Assembly: GCF_965227785.1 (NCBI RefSeq)
Contig: NZ_OZ245785.1
Location: 3,286,001 to 3,350,000, forward strand
DNA: 64,000 nucleotides
Origin: Gracilimonas sp965227785
GTDB taxonomy: Bacteria > Bacteroidota > Rhodothermia > Balneolales > Balneolaceae
Direction of reading: 5' to 3'
The number at the start of each line of letters is the position of its first letter. The first letter of the stretch is position 1. Position numbers and translations under genes: made by a program. Shown one piece after another: positions 45,105-53,903 of the stretch. The notes beneath the pieces were generated by a model. The model was not told where the DNA came from and did no database searches. It saw nothing but the letters and a program-made list of their open reading frames with translations.

Positions 45105-45994
45105 TGGAAAAATTTCCACTGTGGACAGCCATTGTCACCCCGATGAAAGCAGACGGGAGCGTGGACTATGACAGTTTTGAACAAATTTTAGAAAAGCAGG
45201 AAGAGGCCGGAAACGGTGTGCTGATTTTGGGCAGCACCGGCGAAGGATTAAACCTGAATGAAGAAGAGAAAAGGGAAATTGTAGAATTTGCTAAGCAACT
45301 GAAACTGGATGTTCCTTTTATGATTGGAGTGGGAGGATTTAACCTTCCGGCCCAGGTAGATTTTGTCCATTTTTGCAATGAAGTAAAGCCTGATGCATTA
45401 CTGCTGGTAACACCACTTTATGCCAAGCCTGGAGCTGAAGGCCAGTTTGAGTGGTTTAGCGAGTTGATGGCAGAAACGGATATTCCCTGTATGCTCTACA
45501 ATGTACCTTCCAGGACCGGGGTAAAGATGCATCCAAGTGTACCGGCCCGACTCAGTAAAGAATTTGATCACCTGATGGGAGTGAAAGAAGCGAGCGGAAG
45601 TGTGGAAGAGTTTAAGGCATTCCGTCGCGAAGCACTGGATGTTAAATTTTACAGCGGTGATGATGGTATGACCCCGGCTTTCAGCAAGGAAGGCGGAGTT
45701 GGGCTTGTTTCTGTAGCATCCAATGTATGGCCCAAAGCTACTCACAAATATGTGGAGCTTTGCCTGAATGGAGAAACAGATGGACTGTTCCCCTTATGGA
45801 AAAATGCAACAGATGCGTTATTCAAAGCTCCGAATCCGGTTCCTGTAAAAGTTCTGCTGGGCAAAAAGAACTGGATTGCCACCGATACTGTTAGGTTACC
45901 ACTATCACTTGGGGATATATCCGCGGAAGTAGAAGAAGACCTGATGAAAGCCGACAAAGACATTGAAGCCTGGCTTGCTGAACAAAATAATTGA
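45104..45994 (+). CDS. dapA: 4-Hydroxy-tetrahydrodipicolinate synthase
   Basis: This 296-residue TIM-barrel enzyme condenses pyruvate with aspartate semialdehyde. The Schiff-base lysine lies in LMGVKEASG, the tyrosine and arginine in YNVPSRTG, and the N-terminal GSTGEG motif is present. The gene begins on the last base of dapB (TAATG). It is a functional member of the dap operon. A 122-base spacer with a repeat fragment separates it from dapD. Confidence 0.95.
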   Translation: MEKFPLWTAIVTPMKADGSVDYDSFEQILEKQEEAGNGVLILGSTGEGLNLNEEEKREIVEFAKQLKLDVPFMIGVGGFNLPAQVDFVHFCNEVKPDALLLVTPLYAKPGAEGQFEWFSELMAETDIPCMLYNVPSRTGVKMHPSVPARLSKEFDHLMGVKEASGSVEEFKAFRREALDVKFYSGDDGMTPAFSKEGGVGLVSVASNVWPKATHKYVELCLNGETDGLFPLWKNATDALFKAPNPVPVKVLLGKKNWIATDTVRLPLSLGDISAEVEEDLMKADKDIEAWLAEQNN

Positions 45995-46002
45995 TGGTTC
46001 AA

Positions 46003-46063
46003 GTCATTCAGAGCGGGAGCGAAGAATCTTCAAGTGTTTAACTAATGTAGATTCTTTACCCTA
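46003..46063. repeat. Degenerate intergenic repeat between dapA and dapD
   Basis: GTCATTCAGAGCGGGAGCGAAGAATCT followed by AGATTCTTTACCCTAC shows partly complementary ends (GAATCT and AGATTC). It resembles the GTCAT...GAGCG elements at 8321 and 24313. Confidence 0.5.
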
Positions 46064-46116
46064 CAAATCAGGATCAGGAAGACACAATTAATGAATTTAA
46101 CAATCAAATCTATAGA

Positions 46117-46863
46117 ATGAGTTACGAAGATATTTTAGATCAACTGGAAGAAGGAACAGTCAGAGCAGCTAATAAAACAGAGAATGGGTGGGAGGCTAAC
46201 GTTGAAGTAAAGGAAGCTATCTTGGCTTCTTTTAAAGATGGGGAAAACACTTCCTATGAAGGCATATACGAAGGTTTTGTTGATAAACACAACCTGCCAC
46301 CGCGATTCTTTGGTCCTGAAGATGGAGTACGTCTGGTTCCCGGTGGTTCATCGGTTCGCAGAGGCGCTTACGTTTCATCAGGGGTGATTATCATGCCTCC
46401 GGCTTACATCAATGTTGGAGCGTATGTGGACGAAGGCTCTATGGTTGACAGTCATGCTCTTGTGGGATCCTGCGCTCAGATTGGGAAGAATGTACACCTT
46501 TCAGCAGGGGTACAGATAGGTGGAGTTCTTGAGCCTGTTGGGATGAATCCTGTTATCATTGAAGATGATTGCTTTATAGGGGCCGGATCTGTAATTGTGG
46601 AAGGAATTCTTGTAAAGAAAGGGGCCGTCATAGCACCCGGTGTTACCTTATCTAAAGCTGTCCCTGTTTATGACACGGTAAATGAGAAAGTCCTGGAACG
46701 TGGATCTGCGATTCCGGAAAATGCGGTGGTCATTCCGGGAACACGACCGGTAAGTAATGATTGGGCAAAAGAGAACGGACTCAGCATGGCTTGTCCTATT
46801 ATTGTGAAGTACAGAGATGAAGGCAGTAATGCTTCACTGGAATTAGAAGAAGCCCTCCGGTAG
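46117..46863 (+). CDS. dapD: Tetrahydrodipicolinate N-succinyltransferase
   Basis: This 248-residue left-handed beta-helix acyltransferase uses succinyl-CoA. A helical N-terminal domain is followed by hexapeptide repeats with RRGAYVSSGVIIMPPAYINVGAYVDEGSMVDSHALVGSCAQIGKN, the DapD signature. It commits the pathway to the succinylase branch, so later steps need an aminotransferase (DapC) and a desuccinylase (DapE) from elsewhere. It is the last gene of the lysine operon and is followed by a perfect palindrome. Confidence 0.94.
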   Translation: MSYEDILDQLEEGTVRAANKTENGWEANVEVKEAILASFKDGENTSYEGIYEGFVDKHNLPPRFFGPEDGVRLVPGGSSVRRGAYVSSGVIIMPPAYINVGAYVDEGSMVDSHALVGSCAQIGKNVHLSAGVQIGGVLEPVGMNPVIIEDDCFIGAGSVIVEGILVKKGAVIAPGVTLSKAVPVYDTVNEKVLERGSAIPENAVVIPGTRPVSNDWAKENGLSMACPIIVKYRDEGSNASLELEEALR

Positions 46864-46875
46864 CAAAGTGATAAC

Positions 46876-46917
46876 GTATTAAAGTGTTTACGTTAGTTAA
46901 CGTAAACACTTTAATAC
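46876..46917. terminator. Perfect 20-bp-arm palindrome between dapD and the threonine synthase gene
   Basis: Bases 46876-46895 are exactly complementary to 46898-46917, with only GT between them. It lies 13 bases after the dapD stop and 2 bases before the stop codon of the converging gene. It can act as a bidirectional terminator although the T run is weak on both strands. Confidence 0.75.
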
Positions 46918-46919
46918 TT

Positions 46920-48626
46920 TCAGACAGCCAAAGCCTTGTTTGCAATGGCGAGTCCCTTCACAAACGCCTGAATTACTGCTTCTAAAGTATCTGGCGAAGC
47001 ACCCTTTGAAGTAAATCGATGTCCTTCTTTTTCGAGGGTAAGAGTTACAATTACCAGCGAGTCAGTATCCGGACTGAGGATTTCCACTTCGTGATTTATG
47101 ACTTCCAGAGGTAGGAATCCATCTGTTTCAGACTTGATTGCCGTGAGAATGGCATCAATCGGGCCAACTCCCTGATCTAGGGAAATGATTTCGTCCCGGT
47201 CTTCGATTTTTAGCTTCACGGCTGCACTTACAAGTCCATGTTTACGCATGGTCAGCTTATAGTCAACCACTTCAACCGGGTACTCGAGGTTAGCGTCTTC
47301 ATTATATACCAATGAGCGAAGTACCTTGATCTCCTCTTCCTTCAGCGTTTTCCCTTTACGGTTGATGTTATTTACGTACTCATCATACAGCTTGGTGTGT
47401 CCCTCGTCCATATTGACGTTCTCGAAGCCGGTGTTACGCGATTGCCCCCAACTGTTCTTCTGCATGTCAATAAAACCGGATTCAATATATTGTTGAATTC
47501 GCTCTAAGTCCGGAGGAAGCACCGGAGATGAAAGAGAATATTTGGCTACGATATGTGAACTCTTAAGCCCGGTTCCGGTAAGCACAAACAGGCATTTCTT
47601 TCCTTTAAACTGATCGAGGTTATTCTTAAAGGTAGCGAGAGGAATAGCACAGGCCGGTTCGGTGAAATATCCTTCCTCTACCGTCATTTCTTTCATAGAA
47701 TCGAGTAGCTCGTTTTCGGTAGCGGTAAAAGCAAGTCCGTCGGTTTCTTCAATTCCGCGAAATACCTTATAGAAATCCAGCGGATCGGCTACAGCCACAG
47801 CATCTGCCATGGTGTTCACCTGCTCTTTCACAATTTTATCTTTCTTGAAAATTCCTTCTACTACCGGTGAACTTTGTTCGGGTTGAACCGCAACAAAGCT
47901 TGGGATTTTATCAATCATCCCGGCGGCCTTCATCTCTTTATAGCCTTTGTAAATGGCGGCAAAATTAGTTCCGGCGCCGATGGGTACAAAGATATAATCA
48001 AATTCGGTATCACCTTGCTCGTACAACTCGTATGAAAAAGATTTCTGACCTTCCTGGCGAAATACATAATCTCCGGCAAGGTAGTAATTACCCGATTTGG
48101 CGAATTCACGGCATAACTTCTCACAAGCCATAAAATCCCCCTTAATCTTGATGATGGTGGCATCATAAATGGTGGCCTGAGCCAGTTTTACTTCCGGCGT
48201 TTTTTCCGGTACGAATACAAAACATGGAATTTTAAAATAACAGGCATAGGCAGCCACCGATGCAGCCATATTACCTGTAGAGGCCAGGCATATAGCATCA
48301 GCTCCCAATTCAAGGGCTTTCTGAACTTCAATATAACTTCCACGGTCTTTAAAGCACCCGGTAGGATGTTCAAATTCGAGTTTGGCAAAAAGCTCTGCAT
48401 CATATTTCTCGGAAAGACGATCAAGCTTCTTCAGCGAGGTGTAATGATTCTTAAGAGGATCAGGTAATATCTCTTTAAGCGGATATTGAATATGCTTCTC
48501 AGCTTTATTGTACTCAATATCCAAAACTCCTCCGCAGTTGGTACAATAAGTACTGGTCTCTCTTTCGTCATTTTCCCGGCCGCACATTATGCAGCTCATG
48601 GTATATCCGGAATTGCTTGATTTCAT
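46920..48626 (-). CDS. Threonine synthase with C-terminal LeuA-type regulatory domain
   Basis: This 568-residue protein has two parts. Residues 1-370 are a PLP-dependent threonine synthase, which turns O-phosphohomoserine to threonine. It has an N-terminal zinc ribbon (Cys12, Cys15, Cys28, Cys31), the PLP lysine Lys93 in PTGCFKDRGS, ASTGNMAASVAAYA, and GAGTNFAA. Residues about 425-568 match the LeuA (isopropylmalate synthase) dimer/allosteric domain (LEYPVEVVDYKLTMRKHGL, ISLDQGVGPIDAILTAIK, ASPDTLEAVIQAFVKGLAIANKAL). The linker is about 50 residues. Bare threonine synthases lack this tail, so allosteric control by a branched-chain amino acid or relative is inferred. A plain cysteine- or serine-dehydratase role is less likely. 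Confidence 0.88.
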   Translation of the reverse strand: MKSSNSGYTMSCIMCGRENDERETSTYCTNCGGVLDIEYNKAEKHIQYPLKEILPDPLKNHYTSLKKLDRLSEKYDAELFAKLEFEHPTGCFKDRGSYIEVQKALELGADAICLASTGNMAASVAAYACYFKIPCFVFVPEKTPEVKLAQATIYDATIIKIKGDFMACEKLCREFAKSGNYYLAGDYVFRQEGQKSFSYELYEQGDTEFDYIFVPIGAGTNFAAIYKGYKEMKAAGMIDKIPSFVAVQPEQSSPVVEGIFKKDKIVKEQVNTMADAVAVADPLDFYKVFRGIEETDGLAFTATENELLDSMKEMTVEEGYFTEPACAIPLATFKNNLDQFKGKKCLFVLTGTGLKSSHIVAKYSLSSPVLPPDLERIQQYIESGFIDMQKNSWGQSRNTGFENVNMDEGHTKLYDEYVNNINRKGKTLKEEEIKVLRSLVYNEDANLEYPVEVVDYKLTMRKHGLVSAAVKLKIEDRDEIISLDQGVGPIDAILTAIKSETDGFLPLEVINHEVEILSPDTDSLVIVTLTLEKEGHRFTSKGASPDTLEAVIQAFVKGLAIANKALAV

Positions 48627-48712
48627 GGAATAATTCTATTGAAATTGTAGTAAAACTGCGAATCAGAAGTTATCAAAAAATAAAGAAAAAAGCGCTTTCT
48701 CAGCGGTTCTGA

Positions 48713-48958
48713 TTATAATGGAAGCAGGGTGATCTGTTCAAAGTCCAGATCCAGTTCACTTAAAACCGGGGCCGCGATTTCTTCAATTTCATGCTCATCG
48801 TAATCATTCAACCCTTCCAGCTTCACATATAAAATATCGTTGTGTTCATCGATAAAAAACTGTGCATCGGTCGATTCAAAACTGTCTTTCAGGGTTTTAA
48901 TCAGAAATTCGACATCTTCAATAAAAGCTTTAATTTCGTCTTCGGTAGGTTCGCTCAT
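48713..48958 (-). CDS. Small acidic protein of unknown function
   Basis: This 81-residue protein is strongly acidic, starts MSEPTEDEIKAFIEDVEFLIKTLK and ends LSELDLDFEQITLLPL. It probably folds as a small alpha/beta domain and has no membrane segment. I recognise no family. It diverges from anmK with 38 bases between start codons. Codon pattern and clean fit between genes support it as real. Confidence 0.65.
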   Translation of the reverse strand: MSEPTEDEIKAFIEDVEFLIKTLKDSFESTDAQFFIDEHNDILYVKLEGLNDYDEHEIEEIAAPVLSELDLDFEQITLLPL

Positions 48959-48996
48959 TTTGCGTAGGTTCTTGCTTATAAATTCAGCCTAAATCT

Positions 48997-50175
48997 ATGA
49001 ATAATTATTTGGCAAAACTGTGGGAAATTTCCCAAAAAACGGAACGCATTATTATAGGGTTGATGTCCGGCACCTCCCTGGATGGACTAGATATATGCTT
49101 ATGTAAGGTGTCCGGCTCAGGAAGCTCTTCAAAGATTGAAGTGATTAAGTTCACAACGGAAGAATATTCAGCCAATCTGCGGAATCGAATCCGAGCTATT
49201 CAATCTAAAGAACAGATTCCGGCCAGGGAGTTAACCGTATTGCATACCGAACTTGCCGGACGGTATGCTTCATATATTCAGAGAGCATTAAATGACTGGA
49301 ATATAGCCCCGGAAGATGTTGATCTTATAGCCAGCCACGGACAAACCATTTACCATGCACCTGCACAAAATGAGGATGAAGAACATGCCACCCTTCAGAT
49401 TGTAGATGGGGATCACATTGCTCAGAAGTCAGGTATTATTACCATCTCCGATTTCCGACAAAAGCATACTGCTGTTGGTGGAGAGGGAGCACCACTTGCA
49501 GGAATTTTTGATGAAGTTCTGTTTCGACATAAGGAAAAACACCGGCTATTATTAAACCTGGGTGGTATTGCCAATTTCACGTGGTTACCGTCCATAAAAA
49601 GTGGGGAGTCGATTTTAACCAGCGATACCGGTCCGGCCAACACGCTTATCAATGAAGCCATGCAAAAGTATTTTGATAAGCCTTTTGATGAGGAAGGAAA
49701 AGTGGCTGCATCAGGAAAGATTCATTCCGAATTCGTGAGATACGTCCTACTTGAACCGTATTTCAGAAAACCTTTTCCGAAAACGACTGGGCAAGAAGAT
49801 TTTCGCCATGAGTTTATTGAGAACCTGATGGAAGGACATGGCATAGAGTTATCAAAGGAAGATTTAGTTGCTTCACTCACAGCCATTACATCACAAAGTA
49901 TAAGCCGGTCTTTTGATGAGATACTTGGTGATGTGGACTTTGAATGCTTCGTGAGTGGTGGTGGCATTCACAACAAAACGTTGATAAAAGACCTGAAAGA
50001 GAGAAATCCCAATGCAACGTTCAAAGATTTTGAAAAATTGGGGATTTCAGCTGATGCCAAAGAGGCAGCGATGATGGCCTTTTTTGCCAATGAATTAGTG
50101 GCGGGGGAAGGCTTTGCCATTCCGGGGGTTACGGAAGAAAAAATTCATTTAGGGAAGATTAGTTTGCCCGGGTGA
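48997..50175 (+). CDS. anmK: Anhydro-N-acetylmuramic acid kinase
   Basis: This 392-residue ASKHA-fold kinase opens and phosphorylates 1,6-anhydro-MurNAc to MurNAc-6-phosphate in peptidoglycan recycling. It has IIGLMSGTSLDGLD at the N terminus, SHGQTIYHAP, LNLGGIANFTWLP, TSDTGPANTLIN and VSGGGIHN. All expected phosphate-binding loops are present, so it should be active. The gene is monocistronic. With the NamZ-like lipoprotein at 26948 it points to recycling of cell-wall sugars in this organism. Confidence 0.95.
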   Translation: MNNYLAKLWEISQKTERIIIGLMSGTSLDGLDICLCKVSGSGSSSKIEVIKFTTEEYSANLRNRIRAIQSKEQIPARELTVLHTELAGRYASYIQRALNDWNIAPEDVDLIASHGQTIYHAPAQNEDEEHATLQIVDGDHIAQKSGIITISDFRQKHTAVGGEGAPLAGIFDEVLFRHKEKHRLLLNLGGIANFTWLPSIKSGESILTSDTGPANTLINEAMQKYFDKPFDEEGKVAASGKIHSEFVRYVLLEPYFRKPFPKTTGQEDFRHEFIENLMEGHGIELSKEDLVASLTAITSQSISRSFDEILGDVDFECFVSGGGIHNKTLIKDLKERNPNATFKDFEKLGISADAKEAAMMAFFANELVAGEGFAIPGVTEEKIHLGKISLPG

Positions 50176-50258
50176 GGGTAACAATTTTTGAACCATAATT
50201 TGTCGGGTTACCAGGATTATCGCTCCATAATCTTACAAACATGGGTTTTCACATAGAT

Positions 50259-51437
50259 TTAAGCAGTTTCTTCTAAGGCCCAAACCAATTCATCCACAAT
50301 ACGCTCAATCTGTTCTTTGGTAATAACCAAAGGAGGGAGAAATCGAACCACGGTGCCATGAGCGGCGTTGCCCAGGATATTGTGTTCAAACATTTTATCA
50401 ATTACAGGGCGGGCTGGCCGGTTAAGCTCTACACCCAGCATCAGTCCAAGTCCGCGAATATCTTTTACAGAAGGATTTCCGGACAGCTTCTCTTTGAGCA
50501 GGCCCATCATAAACGCACCTTTTTCTGCCGCTTGTTCAGTGATGCCTTCTTCTTCAATGGCATCCAAAGCTGCATTGGCTACGTGGCAAGCGAAGGGATT
50601 TCCGCCAAAGGTGGTACCATGATCGCCAAATCCCAATGCTGAGGCTACTTCTTCTTTTGCGATAACGGCTCCGATTGGGATTCCACCCGCAAGAGCTTTG
50701 GCGGTTGCCACTATATCCGGTTTTACATCAAAATGCTGATAGGCATAGAATTTTCCGGAGCGACCAATACCGCTTTGAACCTCATCAATGATCATCAAAA
50801 TGTTGAGCTCATCACAAAGCTGCCGTGTTTTTTTGAGGAATTCGGCGTCAATCACATTCACCCCGCCGGAGCCCTGTATGGTTTCAAAGCCAATAGCTAT
50901 GGTATCTTCGTTAACTTTGGCTTTCAGCGCTTCAAAATCATTAAAGGGAACCTGATCAAATCCGGTGGGCATGGGATCAAATCCTTCCTGGTAACTTGGC
51001 ATTCCCATAGCTATGGTTGTAACCGAACGCCCATGAAATCCTTCACTGAGTGTAATTACATTCCCGGACTTCCCGTTTTTCTTTCCCCACTTTCGGGCCA
51101 GTTTAACACAGGCTTCCATAGCCTCAACACCACTATTACAAAAGAAAACCCGGTCTAAACCGGATAAGGTTGCCAGTTTTTCAGCCAGCAAACTTTGAGG
51201 CTCATTATAGAAAAAATTGGAAGCATGAAGCAGCTTTTCAGACTGTTCTTTAATGGCGGCTACAACTTTTGGGTGAGCATGCCCCAGGTTATTCACAGCG
51301 AGCCCACCAAAAGCATCCAGATATTCATTTCCTTCCGTATCCCAGAGCAATGCTCCTTTTCCGTGGGAAAGAGTAACCGGCAGGCGATTGTACACCTGGA
51401 AGTGATATTGTTTTTCGAGCTGCTGTGCTTTGTCCAT
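50259..51437 (-). CDS. argD: Class III aminotransferase, acetylornithine/succinyl-DAP type
   Basis: This 392-residue PLP enzyme belongs to the acetylornithine aminotransferase group. It has YLDAFGGLAVNNLGHAHPKV, FCNSGVEAMEACVKLARKWG, MIIDEVQSGIGRSGK, the PLP lysine in ATAKALAGGIPIG, and THGTTFGGNP-like DHGTTFGGNP. ArgD proteins can also serve as DapC, the aminotransferase missing from the lysine operon 4 kb away; this is inference. Ornithine aminotransferase is an alternative. It lies 56 bases after tex on the same strand, separated by overlapping hairpins. Confidence 0.88.
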   Translation of the reverse strand: MDKAQQLEKQYHFQVYNRLPVTLSHGKGALLWDTEGNEYLDAFGGLAVNNLGHAHPKVVAAIKEQSEKLLHASNFFYNEPQSLLAEKLATLSGLDRVFFCNSGVEAMEACVKLARKWGKKNGKSGNVITLSEGFHGRSVTTIAMGMPSYQEGFDPMPTGFDQVPFNDFEALKAKVNEDTIAIGFETIQGSGGVNVIDAEFLKKTRQLCDELNILMIIDEVQSGIGRSGKFYAYQHFDVKPDIVATAKALAGGIPIGAVIAKEEVASALGFGDHGTTFGGNPFACHVANAALDAIEEEGITEQAAEKGAFMMGLLKEKLSGNPSVKDIRGLGLMLGVELNRPARPVIDKMFEHNILGNAAHGTVVRFLPPLVITKEQIERIVDELVWALEETA

Positions 51438-51445
51438 TATGTTTT

Positions 51446-51506
51446 CGTTATTCGGTTTTCGTTAATCGCTTAGTCGTTACTCACGAATAACGACTAAGCA
51501 TTAACG
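51446..51506. other. Overlapping inverted repeats between tex and argD
   Basis: CGTTAATCGCTTAGTCGTTA (51460-51479) pairs with 51488-51506 over 19 bp with one bulged C, and the stop codon of tex lies inside the right arm. CGTTATTCG (51446-51454) can instead pair with CGAATAACG (51484-51492), which overlaps the first stem. The two hairpins are mutually exclusive. CGAATAACG recurs at 53807-53815. Confidence 0.6.
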
Positions 51507-53674
51507 AGTTTCAATCCAATTCTACCACGTTCCAGGTCTAAAGTAATAATTTCAAGACTGAGAATATCACCAACGCTTACCACATCATGGGGGTCTTCAA
51601 TCTTTTTGTTCTCGGCCATGTTGGAAATATGCAGCAAACCGTCTTGTTTTACTCCAATATCAATAAACGCTCCGAAGTCTACTACGTTCCGAACGGTGCC
51701 TTCCAGTCTCTGACCTACTTTCAGGTCTTCCATTTTCATAACGTCTGTTCGAAGTAACGGCTTCTGAAGGTTTTCCCGGGGATCGCGTCCCGGTTTCTGT
51801 AAATTTTCTATGATGAGCTCCAGCGTTGGAACACCCACTCCGATTTGCTCGGCTGTTTTTTCCAGATTTACATTCTCAAATTTGGATGCAATCTTATTCT
51901 TTTCAACGGAGAGATTTTCAAGATTGATACTGAAAAGATTGCAAAGCTTTTCGGCGGCTTCATAACTTTCTGGGTGAATGGCGGTATTGTCCAGTGGATT
52001 TTTAGATTCCGGAATACGCATAAATCCGGCAGCCTGCTGAAAACGGAAATCACCCACACCGTCGATGCTGCGAATTTGATCACGGTCCATAAAAATTCCT
52101 TTTTCTTCCCGGTGCTTCACGATATTGGTAGCCACCCGTTTACTCAATCCTGAGATGTGAGATAGCAGGGGCGCAGAAGCCGTATTCAGGTTTACACCTA
52201 CTTCATTCACGCAACTTTCCACCACATCATCCAGCTTGCCGGCCAGCTGATTTTGATTTACATCATGCTGGTATAAACCAACGCCAATTGATTTTGGATC
52301 TATTTTTACCAACTCTGCCAGTGGATCCTGAACACGACGGGCGATGGAGATATTTCCACGTTGTGCCGCATCAAGTTCAGGAAACTCCTCCCGGGCTACT
52401 TTGGATGCAGAATACACAGAGGCGCCTGCTTCATTTACAATCAGGTAATGAAGCTCTTCATCCGGGTGTTTTTCTTTCCGTTTTTGGAGGAAGTCGGCCA
52501 CAATCTGTTCAGTCTCGCGACTGGCTGTTCCGTTTCCTATAGCGATCAGGCTCACCCCGTATTTATCAATCAGTTTCTCAAAAACAGCTTCGGCTTCCGC
52601 TACTTTTTTCTGAGGTGGAGTAGGATAAGTGGTGGTTCCTTCCATGTATTTTCCATGCTCATCCACTACGGCAACTTTACATCCGCTTCGGAAGGCCGGG
52701 TCAATGCCCATCACTACTTTTTTATCGAGCGGCGGCTGCATGAGCAGATTCCCGAGATTTGTGGCAAAGGTTTCGATGGCGTGTTCATCGGCTTTGTCAG
52801 TAAGATCACTTCTGAGTTCCCGTTCAAGAGAAGGGAACAGCAGCCTTTTGTAAGCATCTTCCACGGCATCCTGCAGATATTCCGTAAAAATGCTCAGGTC
52901 GTTATTTATGACCAGATCATCAATGTTCTCAAGTGTTCGTTCTTCCCAGAGCTCCACATTTACAAACAGAACATTTTCCTTTTCGCCCCGGTTGATAGCC
53001 AGAACCTGGTATGGTTTCATTTTACTCGCCCGGTAGGAAAACTCGTAATAATCTTCGTAATTCGTCCGGTCTTTTATCGCCGGGTTTTTCTTGGTCACAA
53101 TGTTTGCGTGCTCGGCAAACACTTTTCGCAACATTTCCCGTACTTCCAGGCTTTCATTGATCCACTCGGCTACAATATCGGTGGCTCCTTCAAAAGCATC
53201 TTCAATCGTTTCTACTTCTTTTTCTTTATCAATGTATTCTTTAGCGTATTCAACCGGATCGCCTTTCTCAATCTCCTGATCCCATATAAGTTTGGCCAGC
53301 GGCTCCAATCCTTTTTCTTTGGCTTTATCACCCCGGGTTTTACGCTTCTGTTTGTAAGGAAGGTAGATATCCTCCAGCGTGGTCAGGTCGGTACAAGCTT
53401 TGATTTGCTCTTCCAGCTCCGGGGTTAGCTTCTCCTGCTCTTTGATAGACTTAAGAACCGTTTCTTTGCGGGCCTCCAACGTACGCTGGGTTTCCAACCC
53501 ATCCCGGATTGCCCGGATTTGTTCTTCATCCAGTCCGTCAGTGGCTTCCTTCCGGTAACGTGCCAGAAATGGAACCGTAGCTCCGTCATCCAAAAACTTG
53601 GCTACGGTACTGATTTGCTTGGGTGAAAAGTTCAGTTTCTTTGATAAAAAATTAAAAATCGGGGTATCGCTCAT
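51494..53674 (-). CDS. tex: Tex-family RNA-binding transcription accessory protein
   Basis: This 726-residue protein of usual Tex length is an RNA-binding factor of unclear molecular role that is conserved across bacteria. It has a helical Tex N-terminal domain (FLARYRKEATDGLDEEQIRAI), an YqgF/RNase H-like domain (VVMGIDPAFRSGCKVAVVD), a helix-hairpin-helix region (NTASAPLLSHISGLSKRVATNIVKHREEKG), and a C-terminal S1 domain (VGQRLEGTVRNVVDFGAFIDIGVKQDGLLHISNM). The S1 domain binds RNA. It is upstream of argD in the same direction. Confidence 0.95.
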   Translation of the reverse strand: MSDTPIFNFLSKKLNFSPKQISTVAKFLDDGATVPFLARYRKEATDGLDEEQIRAIRDGLETQRTLEARKETVLKSIKEQEKLTPELEEQIKACTDLTTLEDIYLPYKQKRKTRGDKAKEKGLEPLAKLIWDQEIEKGDPVEYAKEYIDKEKEVETIEDAFEGATDIVAEWINESLEVREMLRKVFAEHANIVTKKNPAIKDRTNYEDYYEFSYRASKMKPYQVLAINRGEKENVLFVNVELWEERTLENIDDLVINNDLSIFTEYLQDAVEDAYKRLLFPSLERELRSDLTDKADEHAIETFATNLGNLLMQPPLDKKVVMGIDPAFRSGCKVAVVDEHGKYMEGTTTYPTPPQKKVAEAEAVFEKLIDKYGVSLIAIGNGTASRETEQIVADFLQKRKEKHPDEELHYLIVNEAGASVYSASKVAREEFPELDAAQRGNISIARRVQDPLAELVKIDPKSIGVGLYQHDVNQNQLAGKLDDVVESCVNEVGVNLNTASAPLLSHISGLSKRVATNIVKHREEKGIFMDRDQIRSIDGVGDFRFQQAAGFMRIPESKNPLDNTAIHPESYEAAEKLCNLFSINLENLSVEKNKIASKFENVNLEKTAEQIGVGVPTLELIIENLQKPGRDPRENLQKPLLRTDVMKMEDLKVGQRLEGTVRNVVDFGAFIDIGVKQDGLLHISNMAENKKIEDPHDVVSVGDILSLEIITLDLERGRIGLKLVNA

Positions 53675-53903
53675 TGATGATATTCATTTCAAAATTAGGA
53701 TGCTGAAAATAAGGACTCGGCATCGAAATGTTGAATTTTAAATGAGGATTTTTGCGTTAGTGGTTGAGTCGACATCCAAACTTCAAATCGAAAAGGAAAC
53801 TAATTACGAATAACGATTTCCTATAAACGAAAATAAATATGTAACCTTTTCTATTATCATCAGTGTATAAGGTTGAAAACATAAAGCTCGGGAAATTTAC
53901 GCG

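Noticed and set aside
50176..50258. GGTAAC/GTTACC pair between anmK and argD as a terminator
   Set aside because: The stem is only 6 bp with a 24-base loop and no T run.
52361..53428. 355-codon plus-strand open frame opposite tex
   Set aside because: It lies wholly inside the tex gene on the other strand, has phenylalanine-rich residue use typical of an antisense shadow, and shows no domain.
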